Both the position numbers and the translations under genes were made by a program. The notes under the pieces are model-generated. The model was not told the DNA's origin. It made no database searches and was given only the letters and a program-made list of their open reading frames with translations. Below, one piece after another: positions 8,201 through 14,156 of a DNA stretch of 14,432 nt. Positions within the stretch are counted from its first letter, which is position 1. Each line of letters begins with the position of its first letter. Source of the DNA: JBBRHH01 sp038222915 (GTDB lineage Bacteria; Planctomycetota; Phycisphaerae; Tepidisphaerales; Tepidisphaeraceae); contig JBBRHH010000092.1 in the NCBI GenBank assembly GCA_038222915.1, positions 1 through 14,432 of the forward strand, written 5' to 3'.

Positions 8201-8710
8201 AATGTGGTGCGTGTCTTCGACGCCAAATCCCGACAGCATCACCCGTTTCTTGTCGGCCTTGCCATCGCCGTCAGTATCGGACAGATGGACGAGCTCGGTG
8301 CTGTTGGCAACATAAACGCCGCCATCACCTGGAAGCACGCCAGTGGGAATCACCAGGTGATCCGCAAAAACCTTCGCCGCCCCGGCCTTTCCGGTGCCGT
8401 CCTTGTCCTCCAGCAGAATCACCTTGTCGTTGGCAATCTCCCCTGGCTTCGCCTGCGGATAACTCTCCGAAGTCGCCACCCAGAGCCGCCCCTGTGGATC
8501 GAAGTTCATTTGTACGGGCTTGGCCAGAAGCGGATCGGACGCAAACAGGTTTACTTGAAAACCTTCGGGCACCTGAAAGCTCTTCAGCTCCAGTTCCGGA
8601 TCGGGGTCAGTCACATCGCCGTTGGGACCCGCCGCACGCAGCGACGACGCCGACAAAATCAACGAAGCAGAGAACGCAACCAACGCGCGAGAAATCTTCG
8701 AGATATCCAT
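5264..8710 (-). CDS. Secreted PVC-type haem-binding dehydrogenase-like protein with HEAT repeats and CxxCH
   Basis: This 1148-residue exported protein is typical of planctomycetes and verrucomicrobia. Residues 1-27 form a signal peptide (SRALVAFSASLILSASSLRA). The region at about 45-385 is the beta-propeller 'membrane-bound dehydrogenase' domain, opening with FQVPEGFQVNLFASDPLLAKP and including RLWVATSESYPQ and GAIYIADWYNP. About 400-840 is a run of HEAT-like helical repeats. A cytochrome c domain follows, with the haem site CFQCH at 872-876 and a candidate distal Met at 968 (GSLMPSGL). The last 140 residues form a beta-rich region with DETPVQ, possibly carbohydrate-binding. Such proteins are thought to oxidise sugars or polysaccharide products in the periplasm; the substrate is unknown. 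A TTG at 8719 would add three codons, but the ATG at 8708-8710, with AAGG 10 bases ahead, is a better start. It starts 12 bases after the stop of the SGNH hydrolase gene, so the two are an operon. Confidence 0.93.
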   Translation of the reverse strand: MDISKISRALVAFSASLILSASSLRAAGPNGDVTDPDPELELKSFQVPEGFQVNLFASDPLLAKPVQMNFDPQGRLWVATSESYPQAKPGEIANDKVILLEDKDGTGKAGAAKVFADHLVIPTGVLPGDGGVYVANSTELVHLSDTDGDGKADKKRVMLSGFGVEDTHHIIHTFRWGPGGQLFFEQSIYIHSAIETPWGLKRLRGGGVWDYRPKSGKLDIFVRGLVNGWGHTFDYWGQSFGTDGAGGEGVNYFLPGAIFTASPEGNRVLKGFNPGSPKYAGAEILSGRHIPDDWQGNLITNDFRANRVCRFEIRDDGAGFSAKQLPDLIKTNDRAFRPIDIKMGPDGAIYIADWYNPIINHGEVDFRDARRDHTHGRIWRVTVKDRPLVERPKLVGQPLKDVVEALKAPEAYTRMQAKRVMAEADPKEVVPVLAAWVKALSAKDKLVEHHRLEGLWAYQSIDVVEPALLAQVLQSKEPSARAAAVRVVSQWHDRLDNPVELLSTAIQDENARVRLEAVRALAAIPSARAFEIAAQVLDKPMDPFLDYALARTADDLQPLWAPALQAGQITFGGQRKQLEYAMQAARSPALLKKLIEQLKAGKLPADAEQNIANLTAAIGDKDDAGAVLDLVLNAKGDMVGRQAMLLEPMLRAARERQLQPAGDLARLKPLIDQKDEPLRAEAIRLAGAWKVEALREDVAKIALAADTSDTVRLAAVEALADLKGPQSTELLQKMSDKANPPATRVIAVAGLAAIDLKDAAARASDVLTGPGGADPAPLLAAFLARQGGSDALSGALASKKVPADTAKLALRYLHGAGRDEPKLTQMLTDAAGLVSRARQLTPAEMKQLQADVLAKGDAARGEIVFRRAELSCFQCHAISGAGPRVAPDLASVGAASPFDYVVDAVLLPNKAVKEGYNGVDVTTKNGDNVSGVKLRQTATDLVLRNTAQDEIVIPLNQIQEQRDIGSLMPSGLVDTLTDAEFVDLMRFLSELGKPGPYAAKSGPVVRRWQVLDPVPADLAVGDSKSLPAALAHNGRLLWRPAYSLVSGSLPLDDLTRAKLKPVSIARFQLDVTSLGEMKLAVNVSAGLTLWLDETPVQTEEFMMLHLERGIHTVTVQVDHAARGGGAPLWLDLEEVKGSTARAQVVGGK

Positions 8711-8722
8711 GTTGTTCAAACC

Positions 8723-9928
8723 TTATTGAGCTTCAATTGTGTAAGTGACGGTCGCCGGCATGCGCAGCTTGGCGATCTGGGCTTCCTTCCCCTCGACCAG
8801 CGGATCCAGTGCGTTGATCTCCACCGCGTTGCGCCCCTGTTCACCCTTGCGGAATCCGATGATGTAGGTGTCGTTCTGAGGCCGCCATCGCCGGAAGAAG
8901 AAGCTGCTCTTCAGATTGATCTCTTCACGCAGCTGATGCACGCGCTTTGTTTCCGGCCCGCCCGAAACCCGCACCCCCTTGGCAAAATCATCACCGCTGC
9001 CAACAGCCACCACCAGATCGCCGGCCTTCACCGCATATTTCCCCGCCGCCAATCCCTTCACATGGAGCATCCGTTCATAACCGGCCGCCGGCTCATTCGC
9101 ATGCGAGCCCTCGGGCGCAACCGGCATCGGCAGCACTTCATCGGCCGCCGTAAAACTCCCACCCTTGGCCGTCACCTTCGCGTCCGAAACCTTGCACCCG
9201 CTCGCCTTCGCCGCTCCGCCTGCTTCGAGGCTCACATCCCAGGTCACCGGTGCGATTCCCATCCCTTTCACCGTCGCCATTGCGTACTTCCAGTACCCAT
9301 ACGCCGTGGGATGAATCCCATCCGTCGTCATAGGCGAGCCGGCCTCACCCTTCACCTCAAACAGATCGACATACAACGCCTTGCGTTCCTCGGCCAATTT
9401 CTTGATCGCGTCGCAATAGAGCTTGAGATTCTTGTTATGCCCGGCCGGATCAGGCCACGGCCGACCCAGGTCCTCGTGTGAGATCGGTGACAACAGCACC
9501 AGCTTCGCTCCCGTTTTCGCAAAGGCATCCAGCACGGCCGAATACTGCTTCACAAATTCCGGCAGCCCCGCCGGCCCAGCGAACGATTCATTCATTCCGT
9601 AATTGGCCAGAATCATCCCCGGCTTCGCGTCGGCCACCTGCTTGGTCAGAATCGCAAAGCCCTGCTCCAGCGGCGCAAACTCAATCCGCGCCCGGCCCAG
9701 GAGATCGTCGCCGCTCCAGCCCAGATTTCGAAAAGTGAGGTTCTTCCCCGGCTGTTGGCTGGTGAGCATCGTCTCCAGATAACCGGCGGCCTGCTCTTGC
9801 TCGATATACGTGTTCCCCACAAACACAATCCGTTCCAACTCGCCCAACGCGTCGGGTTTCGCCTCCTCCCCAAAGGCCAGACAACCGCACACCAAGACGA
9901 ATACGCCGCTCAATATAAATCGATTCAA
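8723..9928 (-). CDS. Secreted SGNH/GDSL hydrolase-like protein, variant block I
   Basis: The predicted 401-residue protein has a signal peptide (NRFILSGVFVLVCGCLAFG) and an SGNH-type fold. Block I reads VGNTYIE (37-43) where GDSL/GDSx is usual, so Thr40 stands at the Ser position. Block II is NLGWSGDDL (68-76), block III is NYGMNES (109-115), and the catalytic Asp-His pair is in DGIHPTAYGYW (203-213). The C-terminal 170 residues are beta-rich and unassigned. The start chosen is TTG at 9926-9928, because AGGAG (9935-9939) lies 6 bases before it and the signal peptide starts right there; a GTG at 9970 would add 14 polar residues. It is expected to act on esters of polysaccharides, alongside the co-transcribed cytochrome protein that starts 12 bases downstream. 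Whether it is catalytic is uncertain. Confidence 0.85.
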   Translation of the reverse strand: MNRFILSGVFVLVCGCLAFGEEAKPDALGELERIVFVGNTYIEQEQAAGYLETMLTSQQPGKNLTFRNLGWSGDDLLGRARIEFAPLEQGFAILTKQVADAKPGMILANYGMNESFAGPAGLPEFVKQYSAVLDAFAKTGAKLVLLSPISHEDLGRPWPDPAGHNKNLKLYCDAIKKLAEERKALYVDLFEVKGEAGSPMTTDGIHPTAYGYWKYAMATVKGMGIAPVTWDVSLEAGGAAKASGCKVSDAKVTAKGGSFTAADEVLPMPVAPEGSHANEPAAGYERMLHVKGLAAGKYAVKAGDLVVAVGSGDDFAKGVRVSGGPETKRVHQLREEINLKSSFFFRRWRPQNDTYIIGFRKGEQGRNAVEINALDPLVEGKEAQIAKLRMPATVTYTIEAQ

Positions 9929-9987
9929 ATGACTCTCCTGCAATCCGCCGTCACCGCCCTTGTGAGACACGCAATATAACCAATGAC

Positions 9988-10008
9988 GCGCGGACGGTCG
10001 AACCGCGC
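9988..10008 (-). terminator. GC-only hairpin after the ThiF/MoeB-like gene
   Basis: GCGCGG (9988-9993) and CCGCGC (10003-10008) form a perfect 6-bp inverted repeat with a 9-base loop. It sits 4 bases after the stop of the E1-like gene and 60 bases before the SGNH gene start. No T-run follows on the minus strand, so it may be a weak terminator, a processing or stability hairpin, or part of a dispersed repeat. Confidence 0.35.
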
Positions 10009-10012
10009 ATCC

Positions 10013-11059
10013 CTACGCTCCCACATACCGCGCCGCCACCGCCCGCGCGCGCCCGGCGTCGGCAGTCCCATGCACAATCAGCCGCCCATCCGGAAAAACC
10101 GTGATCGACATCCCGGCCGGCTCCCGCAGCGCACATCTCAAAAAATAAGGCGTACTTTCCACCTCACCCGCGATCTTCAGTTTCAACTCCATCGCATCGA
10201 GCGAAAGCCGCGAAGTCCCCCGCAACTGCACCGCATTCCGCCCGCACAAACTCGTCGAGGTCGCATGCGAAACATTGTCCAGAAACGAAAACCGCTTCGC
10301 CCCGCAGCACAAGCACTCCGCGCGCTTCGCATCCACCAGCGAAACCGAATGAAACCGCACCGGCCACAAATTCACCGTCACCAGTGCCGCATCCGCAAGC
10401 ATTGAAGGCGCCCCGCCCGCCAACAATCGAATCGCAAGCGCCGATTCCAGAGAAGAAATCACCGCGGCCGCCGCCCCCAGCACGCCGGCCGTATCACACG
10501 CCGGCAACTGTGCCCCGCTCGGCGGCGTTTCAAACACACACCGCAAGCAAGCGCCCCCCGGCAACATCGGCATCACCCGCCCCTCCGTCCCAACACAACC
10601 CCCATACAACCACGCCACCCCATGCTTCACGGCGGCGTCATTGATCAGATACCGCGTCTCCACGTTGTCCGTCCCGTCAATCACCAGATCCATCGGATGC
10701 TCGGATCCGATCCCCATCAGGCTCTCCGCATTCCCTGCATGCAGATCTGTCACCCGCGCATCGATTGTTACGGATGAATTCACCACCGCCAGCCGCCTGC
10801 CGGCCGCCACCGCCTTCGGGAGCGACTGCTCCACATCCAGCTCGTCAAAAAGTACCTGCCGTTGCAGATTCGTCAGCTCAACGATATCCCGATCCACAAT
10901 CCGCAAGTAACCCACACCGGCCCGCGCTAACTGATCGGCAATCCCGCTCCCCAGCGCCCCGCATCCGACCAGCAGCACCCGAGCCCGCGCAAGCCGCGCC
11001 TGCCCTTCGGCCCCGATCTGAGGCAGCAACTGCTGACGATGATACCGCTCTGGATTCAT
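10013..11059 (-). CDS. ThiF/MoeB/HesA-family E1-like adenylyltransferase
   Basis: This is a 348-residue enzyme of the family that adenylates the C-terminus of small sulfur-carrier proteins (ThiS, MoaD and similar) for thiamine, molybdopterin or other sulfur transfer. The nucleotide-binding loop is VGCGALGSG (31-39), followed by IVDRDIVELTNLQRQ, where the Arg is the usual ATP contact. Further along are DGTDN (128-132) and two zinc-binding pairs (Cys171/Cys174 in CLRC, Cys249/Cys252 in CLCC). The candidate transfer Cys188 sits in ACDTAGVLG. About 75 residues after the zinc site (CGRNAVQLRG ... DGRLIVHGTAD) replace the rhodanese domain of MoeZ-type proteins. The ATG at 11057-11059 is chosen because homology begins at NPERYHRQ; an upstream ATG (11114-11116) or GTG (11123-11125) would add a Cys-rich CPCGRKC stretch. 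No carrier gene is present, so the pathway is open. It is divergent from the YlbF gene. Confidence 0.9.
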   Translation of the reverse strand: MNPERYHRQQLLPQIGAEGQARLARARVLLVGCGALGSGIADQLARAGVGYLRIVDRDIVELTNLQRQVLFDELDVEQSLPKAVAAGRRLAVVNSSVTIDARVTDLHAGNAESLMGIGSEHPMDLVIDGTDNVETRYLINDAAVKHGVAWLYGGCVGTEGRVMPMLPGGACLRCVFETPPSGAQLPACDTAGVLGAAAAVISSLESALAIRLLAGGAPSMLADAALVTVNLWPVRFHSVSLVDAKRAECLCCGAKRFSFLDNVSHATSTSLCGRNAVQLRGTSRLSLDAMELKLKIAGEVESTPYFLRCALREPAGMSITVFPDGRLIVHGTADAGRARAVAARYVGA

Positions 11060-11156
11060 GCACTTTCTACCGCAGGGGCAAAGCCTGTCTTCGCCCTCTT
11101 CTCCATCCCCAAACATCTTTCCCACATTTCCCCTCGCCCCAACCCGCGCTCCGCAT

Positions 11157-11180
11157 TATATTGGCCTCCTCAACAAAGGA
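11157..11180 (+). promoter_or_regulatory. -10-like box and ribosome binding site before the YlbF gene
   Basis: A TATATT (11157-11162) lies in the divergent gap between the E1-like gene and the plus-strand operon, but no matching -35 box is seen. AAAGGA (11175-11180) is 7 bases before the ATG at 11188 and decides that start over the long open extension to 10765. Confidence 0.35.
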
Positions 11181-11187
11181 CACGTTA

Positions 11188-11583
11188 ATGCCCGTCGATA
11201 CAACCGAAATCATGGACTCCGCCACCAAGCTCGGCCACATGGTCGCCCAGCACCCCCTCGTCTCCCGCTACAAAGACGCACAGAAATCCGTCGCCGACGA
11301 TCCCGACGCCACCCGCCTGATGAACGAATTCAACCGCCAGCTCGACAACCTCACCCGTCAGGAACAGGCCGGCATGCCGATGACCGACGCCCAGCGCATG
11401 CAGGTTGAAGGCTTGCAGATGCAGATCGCCTCCCACATCAAGATCAAGGCCATGCACATGGCCCAGACCGACTTCATCGATCTCCTGCGCAAGGTCAATC
11501 AAACCGTCCAGCGCCAGCTCAGCGACAATCCCGGCGCCGCCGCGGGCATCCAGGCCGGCCCGCCTTCGCACGTGGTCTTGTAA
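11188..11583 (+). CDS. YlbF/YmcA-family (Com_YlbF) protein
   Basis: This is a 131-residue, largely helical cytoplasmic protein. The sequence from about 5 to 112 has the family's features: the AQHPLVSRYKDAQKSVADDPDA type beginning, a long amphipathic helix (MNEFNRQLDNLTRQEQAG) and a second one (QRMQVEGLQMQIASHIKIKA). In Bacillus the paralogues YlbF/YmcA act with YaaT on RNase Y and so on mRNA maturation, competence and biofilm; whether the planctomycete member does the same is not known. The tail (about 113-131, Gly/Ala/Pro-rich) is probably disordered. AAAGGA precedes the ATG. It heads a three-gene operon with the EVE-domain gene 12 bases downstream. Confidence 0.8.
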   Translation: MPVDTTEIMDSATKLGHMVAQHPLVSRYKDAQKSVADDPDATRLMNEFNRQLDNLTRQEQAGMPMTDAQRMQVEGLQMQIASHIKIKAMHMAQTDFIDLLRKVNQTVQRQLSDNPGAAAGIQAGPPSHVVL

Positions 11584-11595
11584 GTTGGAATAGCT

Positions 11596-12003
11596 ATGGC
11601 TTACTGGCTTCTAAAAACCGAGCCCGATTGCTACGCATGGACAGACCTCGTGCGCGATAAGAAAGCGGTCTGGGACGGCATCGCCAACAACCTTGCGCTG
11701 AAGCACCTTCGCACCGCAAAGAAGGGCGACCTCGCGCTCATCTACCATACCGGCGACGAGCGCCAGGCCGTCGGCGTCGCCCAGATCACGTCCGAAGCTT
11801 ACGCCGATCCCAAAGAGCAGGACGAAAAGCTCGCCGTGGTCGACATAAAACCAAAGGCCGCCCTGAAGCGGCCCATCACCCTCGACGAAATAAAAGCCGA
11901 CCCCGCATTCGCGGGCTGGGATTTGCTACGCAACTCCAGACTGAGCGTCGTTCCCGTGCCCGAGAAGCTTTGGAAGAGAATCGAAGATCTTTCAAAGAAA
12001 TAA
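11596..12003 (+). CDS. EVE-domain (PUA-like) protein
   Basis: This is a 135-residue single-domain protein. The family opening MAYWLLKTEPDCYAWTDLV, followed by WDGIANNLALKHLR (about 27-40), GDLALIYHTGDE (45-56) and VGVAQITSEAYADP, matches the EVE domain, a PUA-superfamily fold proposed to bind modified nucleobases in DNA or RNA. In this short form it is usually a stand-alone housekeeping-type protein; its target is not known. A GGAA (11587-11590) lies 5 bases before the ATG. It is 12 bases after the YlbF gene and 19 bases before the PH-domain gene, all plus strand, suggesting co-transcription. Confidence 0.9.
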   Translation: MAYWLLKTEPDCYAWTDLVRDKKAVWDGIANNLALKHLRTAKKGDLALIYHTGDERQAVGVAQITSEAYADPKEQDEKLAVVDIKPKAALKRPITLDEIKADPAFAGWDLLRNSRLSVVPVPEKLWKRIEDLSKK

Positions 12004-12022
12004 ATCGCGAAGATCCAACATC

Positions 12023-12604
12023 ATGACCCAGCAAAACCCCAACATCGACCCGACCGACGTCCCCCCAGCGGCAGCGTCTGATCTTCCCCACGCACCGCCC
12101 GACGATAGCGAGCAGGTCTACTTCGAAGGTTCTCCCCTCGTCCGCGCCAGCTTCGGCCGCATGTTCCTCCACTTCCTGATCTGCATCGCCCTCATTCTTC
12201 TCCCCTTTTTCTGGATGCGCGTCTTTCCAACCCACCACGTCCCCGGCTGGCTGATCGCCGTCTTCATTCTCGTCGGCCTTGTCCAACTGGTCATCCCCTG
12301 GCTTATGACCCAGTCGATCAGCTACCGCATCACCAACTACCGCATCGACTACAAGCGTGGCCTCCTCTCCCGCTCCGTCGACTCCCTAGAGCTCTGGCAC
12401 GTCGACCACATCGGCTGGCACCAGTCCTTCTTCCAGCGCATCATGGGCGTAGGCGACATCGACGTCCGCGCCCGCGACGATCAGGAACGAGAACTGAAGT
12501 TAATCGGCCTCCCAAACCCCGAGCCCCTCTTCCGAAGCCTCGAACAAAGAATCATCGCAGTAAAACGCCAGCGCGGCGTGGTAAAAATGGATACAGGGTC
12601 TTGA
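12023..12604 (+). CDS. Membrane PH-domain (bPH2/DUF304-like) protein
   Basis: This 193-residue protein has a Pro/Asp-rich N-terminus (1-30) and an FEGSPLVRASFGR segment. Two membrane segments follow (about 46-65 and 76-96), then a bacterial PH-like domain (about 97-180) containing the family pattern SYRITNYRIDYKRGLLSRSVDSLEL with WHVDHI. Members of this YdbS/YdbT-like group are inner-membrane proteins of unclear role. It is the last gene of the YlbF-EVE-PH run. No ribosome binding site stands out before the ATG at 12023, which may point to translational coupling, and the stop codon borders a short dispersed-type repeat. Confidence 0.8.
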   Translation: MTQQNPNIDPTDVPPAAASDLPHAPPDDSEQVYFEGSPLVRASFGRMFLHFLICIALILLPFFWMRVFPTHHVPGWLIAVFILVGLVQLVIPWLMTQSISYRITNYRIDYKRGLLSRSVDSLELWHVDHIGWHQSFFQRIMGVGDIDVRARDDQERELKLIGLPNPEPLFRSLEQRIIAVKRQRGVVKMDTGS

Positions 12605-12605
12605 T

Positions 12606-12631
12606 CTCATCCTGAACGAAGTGAAGGATCT
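12606..12631. repeat. Short dispersed-repeat-like element after the PH-domain gene
   Basis: The element reads CTCATCCTGAACGAAGTGAAG then GATCT, with partial dyad symmetry (ATCCT ... AGGAT). It resembles a short motif of the form ATCCTGAGCGAAGCGAAGGAT that I recall from intergenic regions of many environmental bacteria. That it is dispersed in this genome cannot be shown from a single copy. Confidence 0.4.
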
Positions 12632-12689
12632 ACGTCGTCCGGCAGACCAAGCCCGAGCAGCCACCAAGCAACAGGCCCCAGCGCGGCCA

Positions 12690-12729
12690 CTCTCTCCTCC
12701 CTCCGCGCCTCGGCGTCCCCGCGGTGAAC
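12690..12729. repeat. Pyrimidine-rich 'CCTCCGCG'-type dispersed-repeat-like element
   Basis: The stretch is built from 7-9-base C/T/G-rich near-repeats (CCTCCCTCCGCG, CCTCGGCG, TCCCCGCGG) ending in TGAACA. Its reverse strand (ACCGCGGGGACGCCGAGGCG) resembles the ACCGCGGAGACGCGGAGG type of intergenic repeat I recall from many bacterial genomes. It lies in the convergent gap before the stop of the second SGNH hydrolase. Confidence 0.4.
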
Positions 12730-12748
12730 ATTCGCACCCGATCAACTT

Positions 12749-14035
12749 TCACTCCACCAACTCCCCAACCACAAGAATCGCCCCCGGATAAACACACTTC
12801 CCCTCAAACCGCTTCGGATCATCCATCTTCTCATTCCGCTTCGCCAGAATCGCAGCCTTGTCCGGCGATTCCGCATCCAACTCAATCTTCACCGAATGCA
12901 CCGCCTCCGGCAGATCCGCGCCAACGACCAGTGTCGCCAGCCGGTGGTAAGTGCAGTACGAATCAAACCGCGGCTGAAGCACCGCGGGCTTCTCATCCAC
13001 CGTCACCCGCACCTGCCCGCAGTCCGGCCCGAGCAAATCATAAACGGCCGCAAAAGTCCCCTTGAACTTAAACGAAATCATCTCCCCCGGCCGATCCGCC
13101 TTGTACAGCACCGGCATCCGCTCCACAAATGACTTCGCGAGCTTGTCGCTCTTCGAATCCAGCCGCACAAACCCCGCCGACAGCTTCGCCTTCTCAATCG
13201 AAACCATCTGCGCCCGCTCATAATTGTCCGCCACAAACGCGGCCTTCAATTCATGCGGCCTGGCGTTCTTCGAGGCCTCCTCAATCCCCGGCCAAGACCG
13301 CACAATCGACTGCAGATAAAGCTCATGCCCCGTCTCCGGATACGGATGCACCCCGTCCTTTGAAAAAACAATCACCGGCACCGCGGGCTGCTTCTCCTGC
13401 ACCAGCCCTGGAAGCTCTCCCTTAAAAACCAGCTTCCCCTCCTTCGCCAACTGCGCCACCTTCAGCCCCATGTGAATCGAAGGAATGCCGTAGTGATCCG
13501 CGATCTTCTCCATCGCCGAAGCGGCCCGCGGAAACTTCCCCTCCTGCAACGTCGGCGCAAATTCATCCACCAGCGTATACACAAAGCAAATATCGCAATC
13601 CGGATAGGCCTTCCACGTCTGCCGCACGATCCCCTCCATGCACCGGTAAATCGACTCGGGCGCATGCCCGCCGTCGTTCACGGCAAACTCCACAAACATC
13701 AAATCCGGCCGATGGTCCAGCACATCCTGCTTCAACCGAAACACACCAAGGTCCGACCCCGTGCCGCCAATGGCCGCGTTGATCTGCGAGACTTTCGCTT
13801 CCGGATAAGTCTTCTGAAACCACGCGAGAGTCTTTGGCCGCCATCCCTCCTGCGCCGTGATGGATCCACCCAGGTAAGCAACGCGAACTTCCTTTCCACC
13901 CTTCAACTTCGCTAGAAAGTTTGGCAGGCCCGCCCGAGGACGGCACTCGACAGCGGCAGCAAGTGGATATTCATCGGCCGCAATACCAGAGCCAGCCGCC
14001 AGAAGAATCACAAGAGCAATGAGATTGGGTCGCAT
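12749..14035 (-). CDS. Secreted SGNH/GDSL hydrolase with canonical Ser
   Basis: This is a 428-residue exported hydrolase. A signal peptide (residues 1-20, NLIALVILLAAGSGIAA) is followed by the SGNH fold: block I YLGGSIT (54-60, Ser58), block II INAAIGGTGSDLG (85-97), block III EFAVND (116-121), and block V DGVHPYPETG (227-236) with the Asp-His pair at 227 and 230. This fits esterases that remove acetyl or other acyl groups from glycans in the periplasm or outside the cell. The C-terminal 190 residues are a beta-sandwich-like extension of unknown role (for example FKGTFAAVYDLLGPDCGQVRV). The ATG at 14033-14035 is chosen because the signal peptide begins directly; the frame is open to 14260 but would precede it with 75 unrelated residues and overlap the response regulator. 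It is divergent from that gene. Confidence 0.92.
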   Translation of the reverse strand: MRPNLIALVILLAAGSGIAADEYPLAAAVECRPRAGLPNFLAKLKGGKEVRVAYLGGSITAQEGWRPKTLAWFQKTYPEAKVSQINAAIGGTGSDLGVFRLKQDVLDHRPDLMFVEFAVNDGGHAPESIYRCMEGIVRQTWKAYPDCDICFVYTLVDEFAPTLQEGKFPRAASAMEKIADHYGIPSIHMGLKVAQLAKEGKLVFKGELPGLVQEKQPAVPVIVFSKDGVHPYPETGHELYLQSIVRSWPGIEEASKNARPHELKAAFVADNYERAQMVSIEKAKLSAGFVRLDSKSDKLAKSFVERMPVLYKADRPGEMISFKFKGTFAAVYDLLGPDCGQVRVTVDEKPAVLQPRFDSYCTYHRLATLVVGADLPEAVHSVKIELDAESPDKAAILAKRNEKMDDPKRFEGKCVYPGAILVVGELVE

Positions 14036-14074
14036 TTCGCCAATTGAACCGGTGCGCATTGCCCAACACAAGGA

Positions 14075-14094
14075 CCCGCTTCGCATCGTGCGGG
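14075..14094. promoter_or_regulatory. Hairpin in the divergent promoter gap
   Basis: CCCGC (14075-14079) and GCGGG (14090-14094) can pair around a 10-base loop between the SGNH hydrolase and response regulator starts (gap 14036-14156). It could be an operator or chance; I see no clear promoter boxes. Confidence 0.2.
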
Positions 14095-14156
14095 GCGAAA
14101 TCGGCTTTTCGATAACAGGGCGCGAAGCTAGGATGGGGATAGCCAAGGAGCGAAAC

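Noticed and set aside
7235..9481. A 748-codon open frame on the plus strand
   Set aside because: It lies antisense to the cytochrome and SGNH genes, is rich in Arg/His/Pro, has no recognisable domain, and is the expected mirror of high-GC coding sequence.
10765..11187. Long N-terminal extension of the YlbF frame
   Set aside because: It overlaps the E1-like gene in antisense and has Pro/Ser/Arg-rich content; the AAAGGA before 11188 marks the true start.
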